Source: Polyangiaceae bacterium
GTDB lineage: Bacteria > Myxococcota_A > Polyangia > Polyangiales > Polyangiaceae
Assembly: GCA_025936115.1 (NCBI GenBank)
Contig: JAICTZ010000013.1
Coordinates: 148,594-212,593, forward strand
Reading direction: 5' to 3'
Length of the DNA: 64,000 nt
Both the position numbers and the translations under genes were made by a program. Shown in pieces: positions 41,070 to 50,968 of the stretch (positions are counted from its first letter, which is position 1; each line of letters starts with the position of its first letter). Under the pieces are notes generated by a model. The model did not search any database, had not been told where the DNA came from, and saw only the letters and a program-made list of their open reading frames with translations.

Positions 41070-43301
41070 CTATTCGATGATCCACCGCTGCGTGTAGAGC
41101 GTCGCATTGAGGAGCTGCACGTACACGTTTTGTGTCCCCGAGCTCGTAGCGGTCTGGAGGGTCAGGTAGATCGGCAGCCGGCTGCTGTCCCGCGCCGCGT
41201 CCGGAAGCCACGCGCTGCGCAGGCGCACCGAGCCGTCGCTGACGACTTCTTTGATCCAGATCTGCGTCGCCCAATACTGGGGGCTCGTCTGGAGAGCCTG
41301 ACTCAGCACGTAGAAGGAGGGCTGCGCCGCGGTGCCGTGGTTTTGGTCGTTCGCCGTCATGTAATAGTTGGTCCACTTGCATTTCAGCCGCACGGCGTTC
41401 AGCTTGTCGGCCGCAGACAGCGGGGCTAACCCCTGCACGTTGCTGAAATCGGTGACCTGCTCGAGATACCAATCCTGGCTCTGAGAGCCGGTCATCAAAT
41501 ACTGGTTGTTGATGCCGACGTTGGCGTCATGTGTCGATGTCGTGAGGTAGGTAAACTGTCCCTGCCCATCCTGGCTTTCCGTGCGCAGGACCCTGAAATT
41601 GTCCATCGAGGCGTTCGGCACTTCGCCCGCCAAAAAGCCGTTGTTCACGTCGAAGAGACTCACGCGCGTCGTGGGCGTGATGAAGTTGCCGATCGCGCGC
41701 GAGAAATCGTTGCTCTCCGGGTTGCCCGTGACTCGGACCTGGACGTACGCGTTACTCAGCTGTCCGGGCGCGACGTCGCCGCCCGTGTAAGCGAGAACGA
41801 TGGCCCAGGTATTGCCACTGATGTGCTTGATTGGCGGGGCATCGAGGACGAAGCCGGACTGGGGGAAGGTGGTCGGCATCGTGACCTGGGCGTTGCTGCC
41901 CGCGTCGGCATCGAAATAGTAAGAGAGCTTGTCGAGACCTCTCTTCAGCGTGACGTAGGTCGAGGGGTTCACGAACTTCGTAAAAACGAGGGACGCACTG
42001 CTCGCGCTGCTGTCCTCGTCGCGCAGGCTGATAAAGGCAGGCTGGAGCGTCGTGGAAAGCCCGTCGAGCGAGCTGTATGCCGTGGAGTCGTCGATCTGAC
42101 TTCCGGCGGGGTAAGACACGCCGATGATTTCACCGTCATCGCTGGCACCGAGGTGGTCTCTGAGCTGAACCTCCTTGACGGCGACCTGACGCGAGCGACT
42201 GCCGTTGCTGCAACACGTTGCCGGGGCGGTATGATAAAACACGTAGTGAGTGCCACCGTAGCTGATGAAGCTTGCGTGATTCGAGCGACCGGTGTGCATG
42301 TTCCGAAAGATCCAGCCCTTGAAGTTCCAACATGTGGCCGGTGCGGCATGAAACGCCTGATCGCTGCACATCGCGTAGCCGATGTAGCCGGTGTCGTCGG
42401 TCCCGGTTTCGACAGCACTAGCGAACAGCAGGTAATAGAAGATACGCCCGCTGAACCCTGGCATTTGCATGGCGAAAATGTCGGGACCTTCCATGTAATG
42501 GGTAAGGCCAGTGTATTTCGCGAGGGGCCCGTTATTGAATGAGATCTTTCCGAGGTACGTCGCCGTTTTGTGGTCCGCGGCGAGCTCGGCCATGCTGAGG
42601 TTGTTGCCGGAGCCATCGCCGTACTCGCGGTCCGCGTACACGAGAAACGTGTGTCCGAACGGCTGGATCTCGTCCGAATACACGCCTGGGTCGAAGGCCG
42701 TGCCGTTACCGGGCGAATTCGGGATGCTTATCGGTCCCGCCTCCGGGGTGAAGCCCGCGTCGCTGTACAGACCGTTCGACACGGCCGCATGAGCCATCCC
42801 GATGCGAAACACGCCGCTTCGGTCCCTGTCTGGGATGTAGAGCCAGATGTCGTTGGTCGCAGAATAGTATTGAACGTCGGGAGCCCAGAGTCGGTTGGTG
42901 TTCGCGTTGACCCATGGAAAGCGTGACTCCGACATGACCGGCCCATGGTCGTACCAGGTGCCGACGATCGGATCCCCGTTATTCGAGTCGTTCACCGCGT
43001 AGAGGTAGGTCTGGCTCATGGGCCAATTGCCCGCGTCCGATCGATTCTCCATGTCGGAGGACGAGACCATGACCAAAACCCGGTTTCCGAACGAGTCCGG
43101 CACCTCGACGACCGCAGGGTCCGACGAGTAGTGCCCGAGCACGCCGTGCTGGAAAATCGGGTTGGAGTTTTGCGCGTCGTAGCTCACTGCGAACGGTGAG
43201 CCCGCGCTGTACGCCTTCGACTGGGCCGTGGACGTGTAGCCGACACCCAGCGCGAGTGCGCATCCGATAGAACACCATTTCATACGCAATCCATCCTTCA
43301 T
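41070..43301 (-). CDS. GH43-like secreted glycoside hydrolase
   Basis: A 743-residue exported protein with signal peptide (GCALALGVGYTSTAQSKA). Residues about 45-370 look like a GH43/GH62 five-bladed propeller: HYSSDPAVVEVPD with the base Asp, RLWAPDVQYYSATNDIWLYI, GTAFDPGVYSDE (pKa-modulating Asp) and HYMEGPDIFAM with the acid Glu. Such enzymes are arabinanases, xylosidases or arabinofuranosidases. Residues about 380-743 contain beta-sandwich-like segments and a final Trp/Tyr-rich part (WYLEQVTDFSNVQG, YWATQIWIKEVVSDGSVRLR) resembling a carbohydrate-binding or beta-trefoil domain. ATG 43301 or 43283 may be used; both have acceptable ribosome binding sites. Confidence 0.78.
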   Translation of the reverse strand: MKDGLRMKWCSIGCALALGVGYTSTAQSKAYSAGSPFAVSYDAQNSNPIFQHGVLGHYSSDPAVVEVPDSFGNRVLVMVSSSDMENRSDAGNWPMSQTYLYAVNDSNNGDPIVGTWYDHGPVMSESRFPWVNANTNRLWAPDVQYYSATNDIWLYIPDRDRSGVFRIGMAHAAVSNGLYSDAGFTPEAGPISIPNSPGNGTAFDPGVYSDEIQPFGHTFLVYADREYGDGSGNNLSMAELAADHKTATYLGKISFNNGPLAKYTGLTHYMEGPDIFAMQMPGFSGRIFYYLLFASAVETGTDDTGYIGYAMCSDQAFHAAPATCWNFKGWIFRNMHTGRSNHASFISYGGTHYVFYHTAPATCCSNGSRSRQVAVKEVQLRDHLGASDDGEIIGVSYPAGSQIDDSTAYSSLDGLSTTLQPAFISLRDEDSSASSASLVFTKFVNPSTYVTLKRGLDKLSYYFDADAGSNAQVTMPTTFPQSGFVLDAPPIKHISGNTWAIVLAYTGGDVAPGQLSNAYVQVRVTGNPESNDFSRAIGNFITPTTRVSLFDVNNGFLAGEVPNASMDNFRVLRTESQDGQGQFTYLTTSTHDANVGINNQYLMTGSQSQDWYLEQVTDFSNVQGLAPLSAADKLNAVRLKCKWTNYYMTANDQNHGTAAQPSFYVLSQALQTSPQYWATQIWIKEVVSDGSVRLRSAWLPDAARDSSRLPIYLTLQTATSSGTQNVYVQLLNATLYTQRWIIE

Positions 43302-43397
43302 CGAACGACCTCACCAAGCCCACCCAATGCCATCCCTAAAGCAACGGACATGCCAGGGCGCAGACGCACACGCCGGCTGCGACCATCGAACACGGCG

Positions 43398-43448
43398 CAA
43401 TCAGCGCCAAGTTGCGGCGCACGAAGAGCCATGGCTCGGCGCTGATTG
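43398..43448. promoter_or_regulatory. Nested palindromes between GH43 and GH12 genes
   Basis: Perfect 11-bp inverted repeat CAATCAGCGCC (43398-43408) / GGCGCTGATTG (43438-43448), with a 12-bp palindrome GAGCCATGGCTC (43426-43437) touching the right arm. It lies in the 186-bp gap between the divergent starts 43301 and 43488. A shared operator for both glycosidase genes is inferred. Confidence 0.6.
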
Positions 43449-43487
43449 GGCCGAGTCCGGCCGTGGCTCGCAAGACCTGCTCGTGGT

Positions 43488-44477
43488 ATGTCCAACGGGG
43501 CCATGAGTGTCCGGCGAGTCACACTGAGTTGCCGGTTCTCGTCTCGAAGCGCGCTGTGTGTCGCGGTCTCGTTGCTGGCGCCGCCGGCGTGCAGCAACGG
43601 CGACGAGCACCCGAGCCGGACGAACGAGGCAGGCGCCGGTGGCGCGCCGAACGGCGGCGCAACGGCGGCGCAAACGGCGGGGACGTCGAGTGGCTCCGGC
43701 GGCTCGAGCAGTGGACACGGCCCGTCCGCAATGTCCGGCGCCGGCGGCTCGAACGCTGGACACGGCCCGTCCGCAATGTCCGGCGCCGGCGGCTCAGCTG
43801 GTACTTCAGCGGGCGGAGCGACGTGCGCGCATCCGACTCACGTCCTGCCGTTGAACCCGGCGGACCCTCAAGACGGCATCACGCTGAGCGGCTTCTACGT
43901 CGACACCGACACCTGGAACGCGGCCAAATACGACGTGACCCAAACGCTGTACGTCTGTGACTACGACAGCTGGTACGTCGTCGCCAAAATGAACGACGAC
44001 GCAGGCGACGGCGCGGTCAAGACCTATCCGAACGTGCACAAGGACTTCGAGGCGCCCGCCATCGCCTCGTTCAGCACCATCTCGAGCAGCTTTGCGCACC
44101 GGGCGCCGCACGTGGGCGTCTACGAGTTTGCCTACGATATCTGGTTGAACGGGGTGGCAAGCTCCGGCTCGACCGAGGTCATGATCTGGACGGACAATTA
44201 CAAACAGGTGCCGTCGGGCTCCGTAGTCGAGACAGTCAACTTCGACGGCCGGGATTATGACGTTTATAAGAGCGGCAGCTACATCGCCTTCGTCGGAGCT
44301 ACGGACGTCGACTCAGGCACCGTCGACCTCCTCGCGTTCTTCAATCACATCATCGATAAAGGCTGGATCGCGAGGACATCGACGCTCGGCGCTATCGACT
44401 ACGGCGTCGAGCTCGTCTCGACCGACGGCACCGACGCCACGTTCGAGCTCAACGACTTTTCGCTCACGGCTGAGTAA
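43488..44477 (+). CDS. GH12 endoglucanase/xyloglucanase lipoprotein
   Basis: A 329-residue lipoprotein: lipobox LAPPAC, a Gly/Ser/Ala linker with a 15-residue duplication (GHGPSAMSGAGGS...), then a GH12 jelly roll of about 215 residues. Nucleophile Glu230 lies in SGSTEVMIWTDN and acid/base Glu308 in IDYGVELVSTDG; VGVYEFAYDIWLNG and VDLLAFFNHIIDKGW are typical GH12 strands and helix. The family cleaves beta-1,4-glucan or xyloglucan. The ATG at 43488 gives the best signal peptide; 43503 and 43446 are alternatives. It is divergent from the GH43 gene and shares its palindromic control region. Confidence 0.9.
   Translation: MSNGAMSVRRVTLSCRFSSRSALCVAVSLLAPPACSNGDEHPSRTNEAGAGGAPNGGATAAQTAGTSSGSGGSSSGHGPSAMSGAGGSNAGHGPSAMSGAGGSAGTSAGGATCAHPTHVLPLNPADPQDGITLSGFYVDTDTWNAAKYDVTQTLYVCDYDSWYVVAKMNDDAGDGAVKTYPNVHKDFEAPAIASFSTISSSFAHRAPHVGVYEFAYDIWLNGVASSGSTEVMIWTDNYKQVPSGSVVETVNFDGRDYDVYKSGSYIAFVGATDVDSGTVDLLAFFNHIIDKGWIARTSTLGAIDYGVELVSTDGTDATFELNDFSLTAE
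43713..43795 (+). repeat. 45-bp tandem duplication in GH12 linker
   Basis: Two copies of a 38-bp identical stretch (43713-43750 and 43758-43795) with a 45-bp period, duplicating the linker segment GHGPSAMSGAGGS. Perfect identity implies a recent event. Confidence 0.85.
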
Positions 44478-44510
44478 GGCATCCCCGACGGCACCGCTCG
44501 TCGACGAGAC

Positions 44511-45056
44511 TCAGTGTGTGAGCAAGACGTTGACAATCACCGACGCCCCCACGCCATCGTCGTCGAACCCGCCGGTCACCTCGCAGGACCGGCCCACGAG
44601 GCTCGGCAGATCCTTCGATAAAAACAGGGGGAGCGCTTCCCAGTACCAGAATCCGCCATTCCGGGGCGCGTCTGGGACGCGGAAGTGGAGCTGCATCGGC
44701 TGCTGGCCGTCCACCGTGCCTCCGAGATCGAGATACGGGCAATGCCCGTCGGCTTTGAGAAGGCTCGCGTCCACGCGGATCGTCGGCGTCAGCATGTAGC
44801 CCCCCTGGGGTCCGAGCACGAGCGCTTGCGTTCCACCGTCCTCGTACGGACTGAAGTCGTCGGGACCACCGACCCCGACGGCGACGGCACCCTCGACCAG
44901 GGGTCCGGTCACGGGCTGTTCGACGCAAGGGTGCGCCAGCTCGGGATCGGAGGACGGCGCGCCGCTGCAGGCGACGACGCCCGAAACGATCAGAAGCAGA
45001 GCGCCGGTTCGTGCGCGAAGCCGGCGCTCCGTCGTTACTGCGTCTGCTGCTGGCAC
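44511..45056 (-). CDS. Small lipoprotein of unknown function
   Basis: A 181-residue lipoprotein with lipobox SGVVAC. The mature part is beta-rich (GGYMLTPTIRVDASLL, MQLHFRVPDAPRNGGFWYWE, CEVTGGFDDDGVGASVIVNV) with four Cys; no family recognised. The only start that keeps the signal peptide is GTG 45056, which overlaps the end of the giant upstream gene by 22 nt, so the two are probably co-transcribed. Confidence 0.6.
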   Translation of the reverse strand: MPAADAVTTERRLRARTGALLLIVSGVVACSGAPSSDPELAHPCVEQPVTGPLVEGAVAVGVGGPDDFSPYEDGGTQALVLGPQGGYMLTPTIRVDASLLKADGHCPYLDLGGTVDGQQPMQLHFRVPDAPRNGGFWYWEALPLFLSKDLPSLVGRSCEVTGGFDDDGVGASVIVNVLLTH

Positions 45057-48000
45057 GTCTGGAACGTGTCGGTACCGGGCCCGCCGACACAAACGTCGTG
45101 CAGCCCGCCTCCGATCAAGAGATCATCGTCGTTGCCGCCGTCGAGCTGATCGTCACCCGCTTCGCCGGCCAGCGTGTCGAGTCCGTTCTCGCCGAACAGC
45201 CGGTCTTGCCCCTGGCCACCCAGGATGAGGTCGTTTCCGTCACCGCCGTAGCACTGGTCGTCACCGTCGCCGCCCGTCATGAAGTCGTTGCCCGCGTCGC
45301 CGCGTACCGTGTCTTGCCCGGTACCTGCGAAGATCAGGTCGTCACCCGCGCCGCCGGAGATGGTGTCATTGCCGTCTCCGCCGGAGATGACGTCGTTGCC
45401 GCCGTTGCCGTTGATGATGTCCTGCCCTCCCCGCCCGAGGATGCAGTCCCGTCCGGTGCCGCCGGTCAGCGTGTCGTTGTTCGACGTGCCGAGAATGACG
45501 GTCGTTCCCGCCGGGCAGCAGACGGGGTTGTCCCCGAGCGCGACCGTCACGTAGAAGCTGCACGACGACGAATTGCCTTGCGCGTCCGTCACGCTGCACG
45601 AGTCAGCGGTGGCGCCGAGCGCGAACGTGCTGCCCGACGCGCGCGTGCAGGTCGGAGCCGGTACGGTGCCGCAATTGTCCGTCGCCGTCGCGGAGAACGT
45701 CGCGGGCCCCCCGCTCGCGCTCGTGCACGCCGCGGCGACGCCCGCGGGGCAATTCAGCGTGGGCGGCGTCACGTCGTTGACGGTCACGGTAGCCGTGCAT
45801 TGAGCCGACAGTCCTGTCGAATCGGTGCAGGTCAGCGTGACCGTGTGCGGACCGAGACCGAACGGACCGGCGTTGTCGAGCGCACAGCTCGGGGCGGGAC
45901 CATCCGGGTCGAACGAGCCGCCATCGATGTCCGCCGTCGTGACGCGCCCTTTGCAAGCCGAGTCGGCGTCAACCGTCTTGTTTTTGCAAACGGCCACAGG
46001 CGGCGCGATGGGCACACCTTCCGGCCCGATGCGCACACCAACGCCGGCGTCATGCACGCAGAGCCGCAGGCGCCTCGCCAACACCGAGACCACCGAGTCC
46101 GGTGCCGAAGCGCGCTCGATGTCACGCGGGTTTTGCGAGGAGCGGCAGGTCGTGGGCCCCGGCTTGGCGGCCGTCATGAACGCCGCTTCGACGGCGGCGG
46201 CGATATCCTCCGCGCTCTCGCCCGGCGTCGTCGCGATCTCGTTAGCGCAAATTCCGATGCGCGAATCTTCCGAGATCGTGATGCTACCACCGAGGGCGCC
46301 GCTCGCGCCCGTAACGAACTGCGTCTGCAAGATCGTGAGCTGGCCGAGGGCGGCGTTGCCGAGCTCGTCGAGGGCGAAACAGAAATCCGTCGCTTCGCCC
46401 GGTTCTGCCCGAACGGCGAGCACGATCTGAGTGCCGATCGAGGCGGGCGGCGGGATGAGCTCGAGATGTGCGCGCTCCGGGAACTTGTCTTCCTCGTCGG
46501 GATGCCCCGCTTGGGCGGGATTCGCGTTCGCCGTCACGCTCGCGGTCTGGCACTCGGTGCTCGAGTTGATCGCATCGGCCAGGATCTGATTGATCGCGTC
46601 GGCATCCTCGCTGCCGGTGAGCTCGACTCGCGCACCACAGAGGGCGCGCTCGCCCCCGTTGTCGCTCGAGGCGAGCAGCGTCGGCACGAGGGTGAAGCGG
46701 AAGCCGGACGTGAGCTGGTCTTCAGCGACGTCCTCGCCGTCGCTCGCGGTCCCTTCGGTGCCTGGTTCACCCTGTGACCCGATTTTGAACGGCATGGGCG
46801 GCCCCGGCGGGTCCACGTAGAGGACGCTCGACGGCGGACGGGAGAGCTGCGGCGCTCCGCGCACCGGCACGAGCACGGCATCGTTGCCATCGCACGAGAC
46901 CTTGACCGCGGAGATCTTGTTGTTCGGATCCATGCGGCAAACGCTGATCGGAACGCGCGTGCCCCCGGCATTGGGTAGGCAAAAACCGGAGCGGCACGCC
47001 CAGGCGACGACCTTGTTGTCCCAATAGCTCGGCGTCGAGTTGGTGCCCGAAGTGCCGAGGACGTTCCCGGGGCCGTTCGGATCCTTCAGGACCTGGATCG
47101 CGCCGCTCGGATTGTCGGCGTCGAGCGAGCTCGGCCCCGCGCAAACCGTGCCGTCCTGGAGCAAGATTTCCATCTGGCAGTTGCAGGGCGGCGCCGCGCA
47201 GGCGAATCCGGCGCCGGAAACCGGGATGTCCCAGATATCGCCGTTGACCCACCCTTCGGCCGTCGAGACCTGGGGCTTCAGCGTCTGCATCCACGCGCCG
47301 CGTCCATGGGTCGCGACGAACGCTCGGTTACCGACCGTGTCGAACTCGATGTCGTAGATGGGAACGTTGGGAAGACCGAAGGTGCCCCTCTTCTCCCAGG
47401 CGCCGCCCGGGTCCATGCGGAACAGACCCTGATCGGTGCCCGCCCAGAGCGTCGTGCCGTCGCGCGTGTCGAGCTTCACGACCTTGACGGGATTATTGGC
47501 GGGGAGACCGGCTAGTGGCTGCCAATTCGCGGTACTAGTGACGTCGCTCGTCGTCCACACTTGCGCCGTGGTCGGCTCGAAACCGTCGAAGCTGACCCAG
47601 CCGTGCTTCGAGTTCGCGGGATCGAGCTCGATGTGGCTAACCGGTTGCTTCGGCATGCTCGCCGTCGCCGCTTGAGTCCACTGCGCGATGTCCGTCGAAG
47701 GCCCGTTGCTAGAAACCCAGAGCTCCCCATTGTAGAGCCCTACCCAGAGACGCGGCGTCGTTTCCGTGCTGACGGCGAGCGCGGTGATCACCCCGTCCAA
47801 GCGACCGGAGTCAGGCCGGATCGTGCCGGAAGATCGGGTATTCACGAACGGTGGACTAACCGCGGTCGTGCCTGCCGTGCTGAACCCCGACCCCGTGAAT
47901 ACGCGATCCGTCGAGTAGTAGAAGCCGCCGCTCGTCGCCGTCGCCGGCACCACCGCGTACGGCTGATAAAAGGAGCAGACCATGGAATCACTCGGTCCGA

Positions 48001-50119
48001 CCATTTTCATCATGCTCGGATCGGTGGGATCGACGAAGGAGCCCGGCACACTCTTGAGCATTCCTCTGACGCCGTTCGTTCCGAGGGCCACAGCGTCGTA
48101 GATCGACGTGACGAGGTGGCCGTCCTTCGTGACGGTTGCGTCCCCTCCGTCGCCGGTACTGATTAGATTCCACTTGGAAGTGCCTGTGAACTCCACGGGC
48201 CCGTTGTCTTGGACCCCCGCCAAGATCACCGGCGGAGCAACCGACCCGGTGGGGCTCGTCGGTGGCTTGGACTGATCGGTTACCGCTGCGCCGATACCAA
48301 AAAGCTCGGTCGTCACGAGGTTCATGTTCGCGCTGAGCCAGCTCCCCAGCGTGCTGCCCGGCGTGAACTCGCCGAAATAGAGGCCCCCGTCGTTGGCCGA
48401 GTAGTAAAGGTCCTTCGTCAGATCAGGGACAGGACAGTCGCTCGGAATGGGCGCCGCCGTTCGAAGGCAGAGCTGGGCATGGGTACAAGACGGCAGCGGC
48501 GTCGGAGCCGTACGGCACGCGTTACAGGCCGCATCCGACGTGCACGCCGATCGGAACGCGGCATCTTGCGCGGCGCGGTCAGCGGCCGTGACGACCGCGA
48601 AGTCCTGCTGATCACCGTGGACCGCCCCGGCGCTTAGGTCACTGAACGTCATGCCCCGGTCGGTGGACTCGATGATGGCCGCAACGCCGCCGTAAAAGAG
48701 GATGTCGTCGTTCTCGGGGTGCGTGACGAGGACGTGCGTGTAGCGGCTGTACGCCGCGCCGAAGTCGATCCTGAGCGGATCCATGGGCGTCGGCATGGCC
48801 GGGATCGTCGGCATGGGCGGCAGCTTCTTCCAGCTGATGCCACTGTCGCCCGAACGAAAAACCGCCGGATCGCAATCCACGAGAGTCCGGTTCCCTTTGC
48901 ACGTGCCGAAGGCGGCGTAGAGCACCTGCGTATCGGGGTCCGTGGCTGTCTTGCCAACCCCGATCTCGACGTGGTCGAAGGGCTGCGTCGTTGGATCGGG
49001 CAACGGATCGCTGCCGGCGGGCGGCGAGCCCGGGCGGGGATCGCTGGTGCAGGATGCGTGCTGCGCGATCCCCGGGTTCAGGTAGCAAAAGTGCGCGTCG
49101 CTATTCGGGTCACTCCGCAGAATGCCGCGGTCATACACACCGACGTAGAAACGCTGGGAAGCGAACTCCATGTCGCTCGGCAGGCCGGCCTCGCCGTCGG
49201 GAGTCGGCATGTCCAAAATCCGCGTGCAGCGCTCGTCCTGCGGGGTCGACGGATCGTTCGTTCCGCTCAGCAAGCAGTGATGCAATCCGTACTGTCCGAG
49301 GGGTTCGGGCGCAATCTTGGTGTCGCCGGAGGGCGAGCCCGTCACGCCCGAAGCCACCGCGACATAGACCGAGTTATCGTCCGGCACGTACCTGAGATCC
49401 TGAATGGACCCGAAGCGGAAGTGCTCCGTCGCGAAAGGCGCAAAGTCGTAGTGCCCGCCAGTCGTTTCAGTGGGATTCACCCACGTGCCGACGATGAGCC
49501 CGGCGCCGTAATAGGTCTGACGCCGGATGCTCGCTTCACCGGTGCCGATGAGAATGAGGTTACAGCGCAGCGCGGTGCAACTTGCGAGCGTGATGGAACC
49601 GATCGCGAGCGACGGCTGATTGTCCGTCATGGGAGTCCAACCGGGATCGGCGGCCAGCTTTCCGTTAGCGTCCTTTAGCGCCTGGCCGGCGCTCGTCGAA
49701 TGCCACACGCCGCCCCCGGCCGTGCCGAGCCAGACGTCGGCGGAGTTTTGCGGGTTCACTGCGATGACCGTTGCCCGCCCCGCCGACGGCACATGGGGCA
49801 GAATGCTGAGCGGATCGCTCGTGACGGTCTGATCGATAGGCGCAGGGCCAATCGGGAACCAGACGTCGCCACAGTCGTCCGGGCAGGAAAGCTGCTCCCC
49901 GGTCTCGCACGTGCCGTTGCCGCAGAAGTCGAGCGACAAGCAGTCTGAGGGGCAAGTCGTGCTGTCTTCACCCGCCTCGCAGGTATGGTTGCCGCACACG
50001 GCGTCGCGCTGCTTGCCGAGGGATTCACGAGATCCCTGCCCGCAGCTCAGTGCCAGCACGCAGACGAGCGGACACACACGATAGAGCGCCCCGTTCCTCA
50101 CGCTACCCGAATCATTCAT
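45035..50119 (-). CDS. Giant propeller/HYR/RTX-repeat surface protein
   Basis: A 1694-residue protein, the largest in the window. The signal region ends with LALSC, probably a lipobox. Two Cys motifs (CGNHTCEAGEDSTTCPSDC and CGNGTCETGEQLSCPDDC) follow; about residues 85-970 are Asp-box/WD-like propeller repeats (SSGTIRPDSG, LFRMDPGGAWEKRGTFG); about 970-1390 is a beta region of unknown family; about 1390-1545 carries two HYR-like modules (CTDSTGLSAQCTATVTVND, CSVTDAQGNSSSCSFYVTV); the last 150 residues are RTX nonapeptides (GGTGRDCILGRGGQD, GGDGNDTISGGAGDD and more), about 15 copies binding calcium. Start ATG 50119 follows GGAGG. RTX on a lipoprotein is unusual; no type I secretion genes are nearby. 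Confidence 0.85.
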   Translation of the reverse strand: MNDSGSVRNGALYRVCPLVCVLALSCGQGSRESLGKQRDAVCGNHTCEAGEDSTTCPSDCLSLDFCGNGTCETGEQLSCPDDCGDVWFPIGPAPIDQTVTSDPLSILPHVPSAGRATVIAVNPQNSADVWLGTAGGGVWHSTSAGQALKDANGKLAADPGWTPMTDNQPSLAIGSITLASCTALRCNLILIGTGEASIRRQTYYGAGLIVGTWVNPTETTGGHYDFAPFATEHFRFGSIQDLRYVPDDNSVYVAVASGVTGSPSGDTKIAPEPLGQYGLHHCLLSGTNDPSTPQDERCTRILDMPTPDGEAGLPSDMEFASQRFYVGVYDRGILRSDPNSDAHFCYLNPGIAQHASCTSDPRPGSPPAGSDPLPDPTTQPFDHVEIGVGKTATDPDTQVLYAAFGTCKGNRTLVDCDPAVFRSGDSGISWKKLPPMPTIPAMPTPMDPLRIDFGAAYSRYTHVLVTHPENDDILFYGGVAAIIESTDRGMTFSDLSAGAVHGDQQDFAVVTAADRAAQDAAFRSACTSDAACNACRTAPTPLPSCTHAQLCLRTAAPIPSDCPVPDLTKDLYYSANDGGLYFGEFTPGSTLGSWLSANMNLVTTELFGIGAAVTDQSKPPTSPTGSVAPPVILAGVQDNGPVEFTGTSKWNLISTGDGGDATVTKDGHLVTSIYDAVALGTNGVRGMLKSVPGSFVDPTDPSMMKMVGPSDSMVCSFYQPYAVVPATATSGGFYYSTDRVFTGSGFSTAGTTAVSPPFVNTRSSGTIRPDSGRLDGVITALAVSTETTPRLWVGLYNGELWVSSNGPSTDIAQWTQAATASMPKQPVSHIELDPANSKHGWVSFDGFEPTTAQVWTTSDVTSTANWQPLAGLPANNPVKVVKLDTRDGTTLWAGTDQGLFRMDPGGAWEKRGTFGLPNVPIYDIEFDTVGNRAFVATHGRGAWMQTLKPQVSTAEGWVNGDIWDIPVSGAGFACAAPPCNCQMEILLQDGTVCAGPSSLDADNPSGAIQVLKDPNGPGNVLGTSGTNSTPSYWDNKVVAWACRSGFCLPNAGGTRVPISVCRMDPNNKISAVKVSCDGNDAVLVPVRGAPQLSRPPSSVLYVDPPGPPMPFKIGSQGEPGTEGTASDGEDVAEDQLTSGFRFTLVPTLLASSDNGGERALCGARVELTGSEDADAINQILADAINSSTECQTASVTANANPAQAGHPDEEDKFPERAHLELIPPPASIGTQIVLAVRAEPGEATDFCFALDELGNAALGQLTILQTQFVTGASGALGGSITISEDSRIGICANEIATTPGESAEDIAAAVEAAFMTAAKPGPTTCRSSQNPRDIERASAPDSVVSVLARRLRLCVHDAGVGVRIGPEGVPIAPPVAVCKNKTVDADSACKGRVTTADIDGGSFDPDGPAPSCALDNAGPFGLGPHTVTLTCTDSTGLSAQCTATVTVNDVTPPTLNCPAGVAAACTSASGGPATFSATATDNCGTVPAPTCTRASGSTFALGATADSCSVTDAQGNSSSCSFYVTVALGDNPVCCPAGTTVILGTSNNDTLTGGTGRDCILGRGGQDIINGNGGNDVISGGDGNDTISGGAGDDLIFAGTGQDTVRGDAGNDFMTGGDGDDQCYGGDGNDLILGGQGQDRLFGENGLDTLAGEAGDDQLDGGNDDDLLIGGGLHDVCVGGPGTDTFQTCQQQTQ

Positions 50120-50203
50120 GCGCCGCCTCCGTCCCGCGACGCCTATGTAGGCGAATCGGTCGGCGCACGTCAAGCCCGCGTGCGCGGTCGTCCCCCCGAA
50201 CGC

Positions 50204-50968
50204 TTATTCGAGGTAGGCGCAGACGCGAAAGTCGCCGCTCACTTCGTAGCTCTCTCCGCTTTCGTCGAAGAGCGTCATGGCATAACTGCCCTCGAGCACA
50301 CTACTGTCGTCCGCGCGCGGGGTGACCTCCAGCGAGCCGAGCGGCGAGCAATTCGCGGATGCACTCACGGAACGGCTCGGTCCGCACGTCGAGTACGTCT
50401 TGCCGTCCGACGACAAATACAAGCCAGCCGTCGAAAGCTCCTCATCCGGCGGCGGGAAACGCCAGACTTCGAGCCGTTCGGTGCCGTCACACCCGACCAG
50501 AGCCGGGCGTCGATCTTCAGCCGGATCGAGCCCGTGAAGCTCGTTGTAGGTCGGCACCATCGTCACCTTGGCATCGTCCGAGCACGAGTGCGTCACCTTG
50601 CTCGGAGGCACGTCACCGCCGATCGAGATGAAATAGTCGAGACCGTCGCGACACGCGCCGAAAGCGTCGACGCTGCCGAGCGCTCCCCCGGCTGCTGTCC
50701 CGGAAACGCCGCTGCCGCCGTCATTTCCGGTGTTACCGCTGCCGCCCGCTCCTCCTAGGACCGAGCCACCCGCGCCGCCGCCGACACTCACGCCTCCGGC
50801 GAGCTCCGCGCCGCCCGACCCACTGGTTCCACCAATGCCTGCCGCCGCGCCAGCCTCGCTGATTGGGGCTCCGTCTTTGGCGCTCTTTCCACCGCAACCC
50901 AGCAAAATGATGCTGAATAAGAGCGCCCCCGCTCGCGTCACTTCTCGTCGTGAGCTCTTTACCTCCAC
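50204..50968 (-). CDS. Gly-rich-linker lipoprotein of unknown function
   Basis: A 254-residue lipoprotein (lipobox ILLGC): linker to about residue 105, then a C-terminal domain of about 150 residues with FGACRDGLDYFISIGGDVPP, CSDDAKVTMVPTYNELHGL and GLYLSSDGKTYSTCGPSRSV, ending SYEVSGDFRVCAYLE. No family recognised; the Cys pattern suggests disulfides. GTG 50968 with GGAG 8 nt upstream is chosen; the longer ORF from 51163 would run into the divergent gene's leader. Confidence 0.65.
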   Translation of the reverse strand: MEVKSSRREVTRAGALLFSIILLGCGGKSAKDGAPISEAGAAAGIGGTSGSGGAELAGGVSVGGGAGGSVLGGAGGSGNTGNDGGSGVSGTAAGGALGSVDAFGACRDGLDYFISIGGDVPPSKVTHSCSDDAKVTMVPTYNELHGLDPAEDRRPALVGCDGTERLEVWRFPPPDEELSTAGLYLSSDGKTYSTCGPSRSVSASANCSPLGSLEVTPRADDSSVLEGSYAMTLFDESGESYEVSGDFRVCAYLE

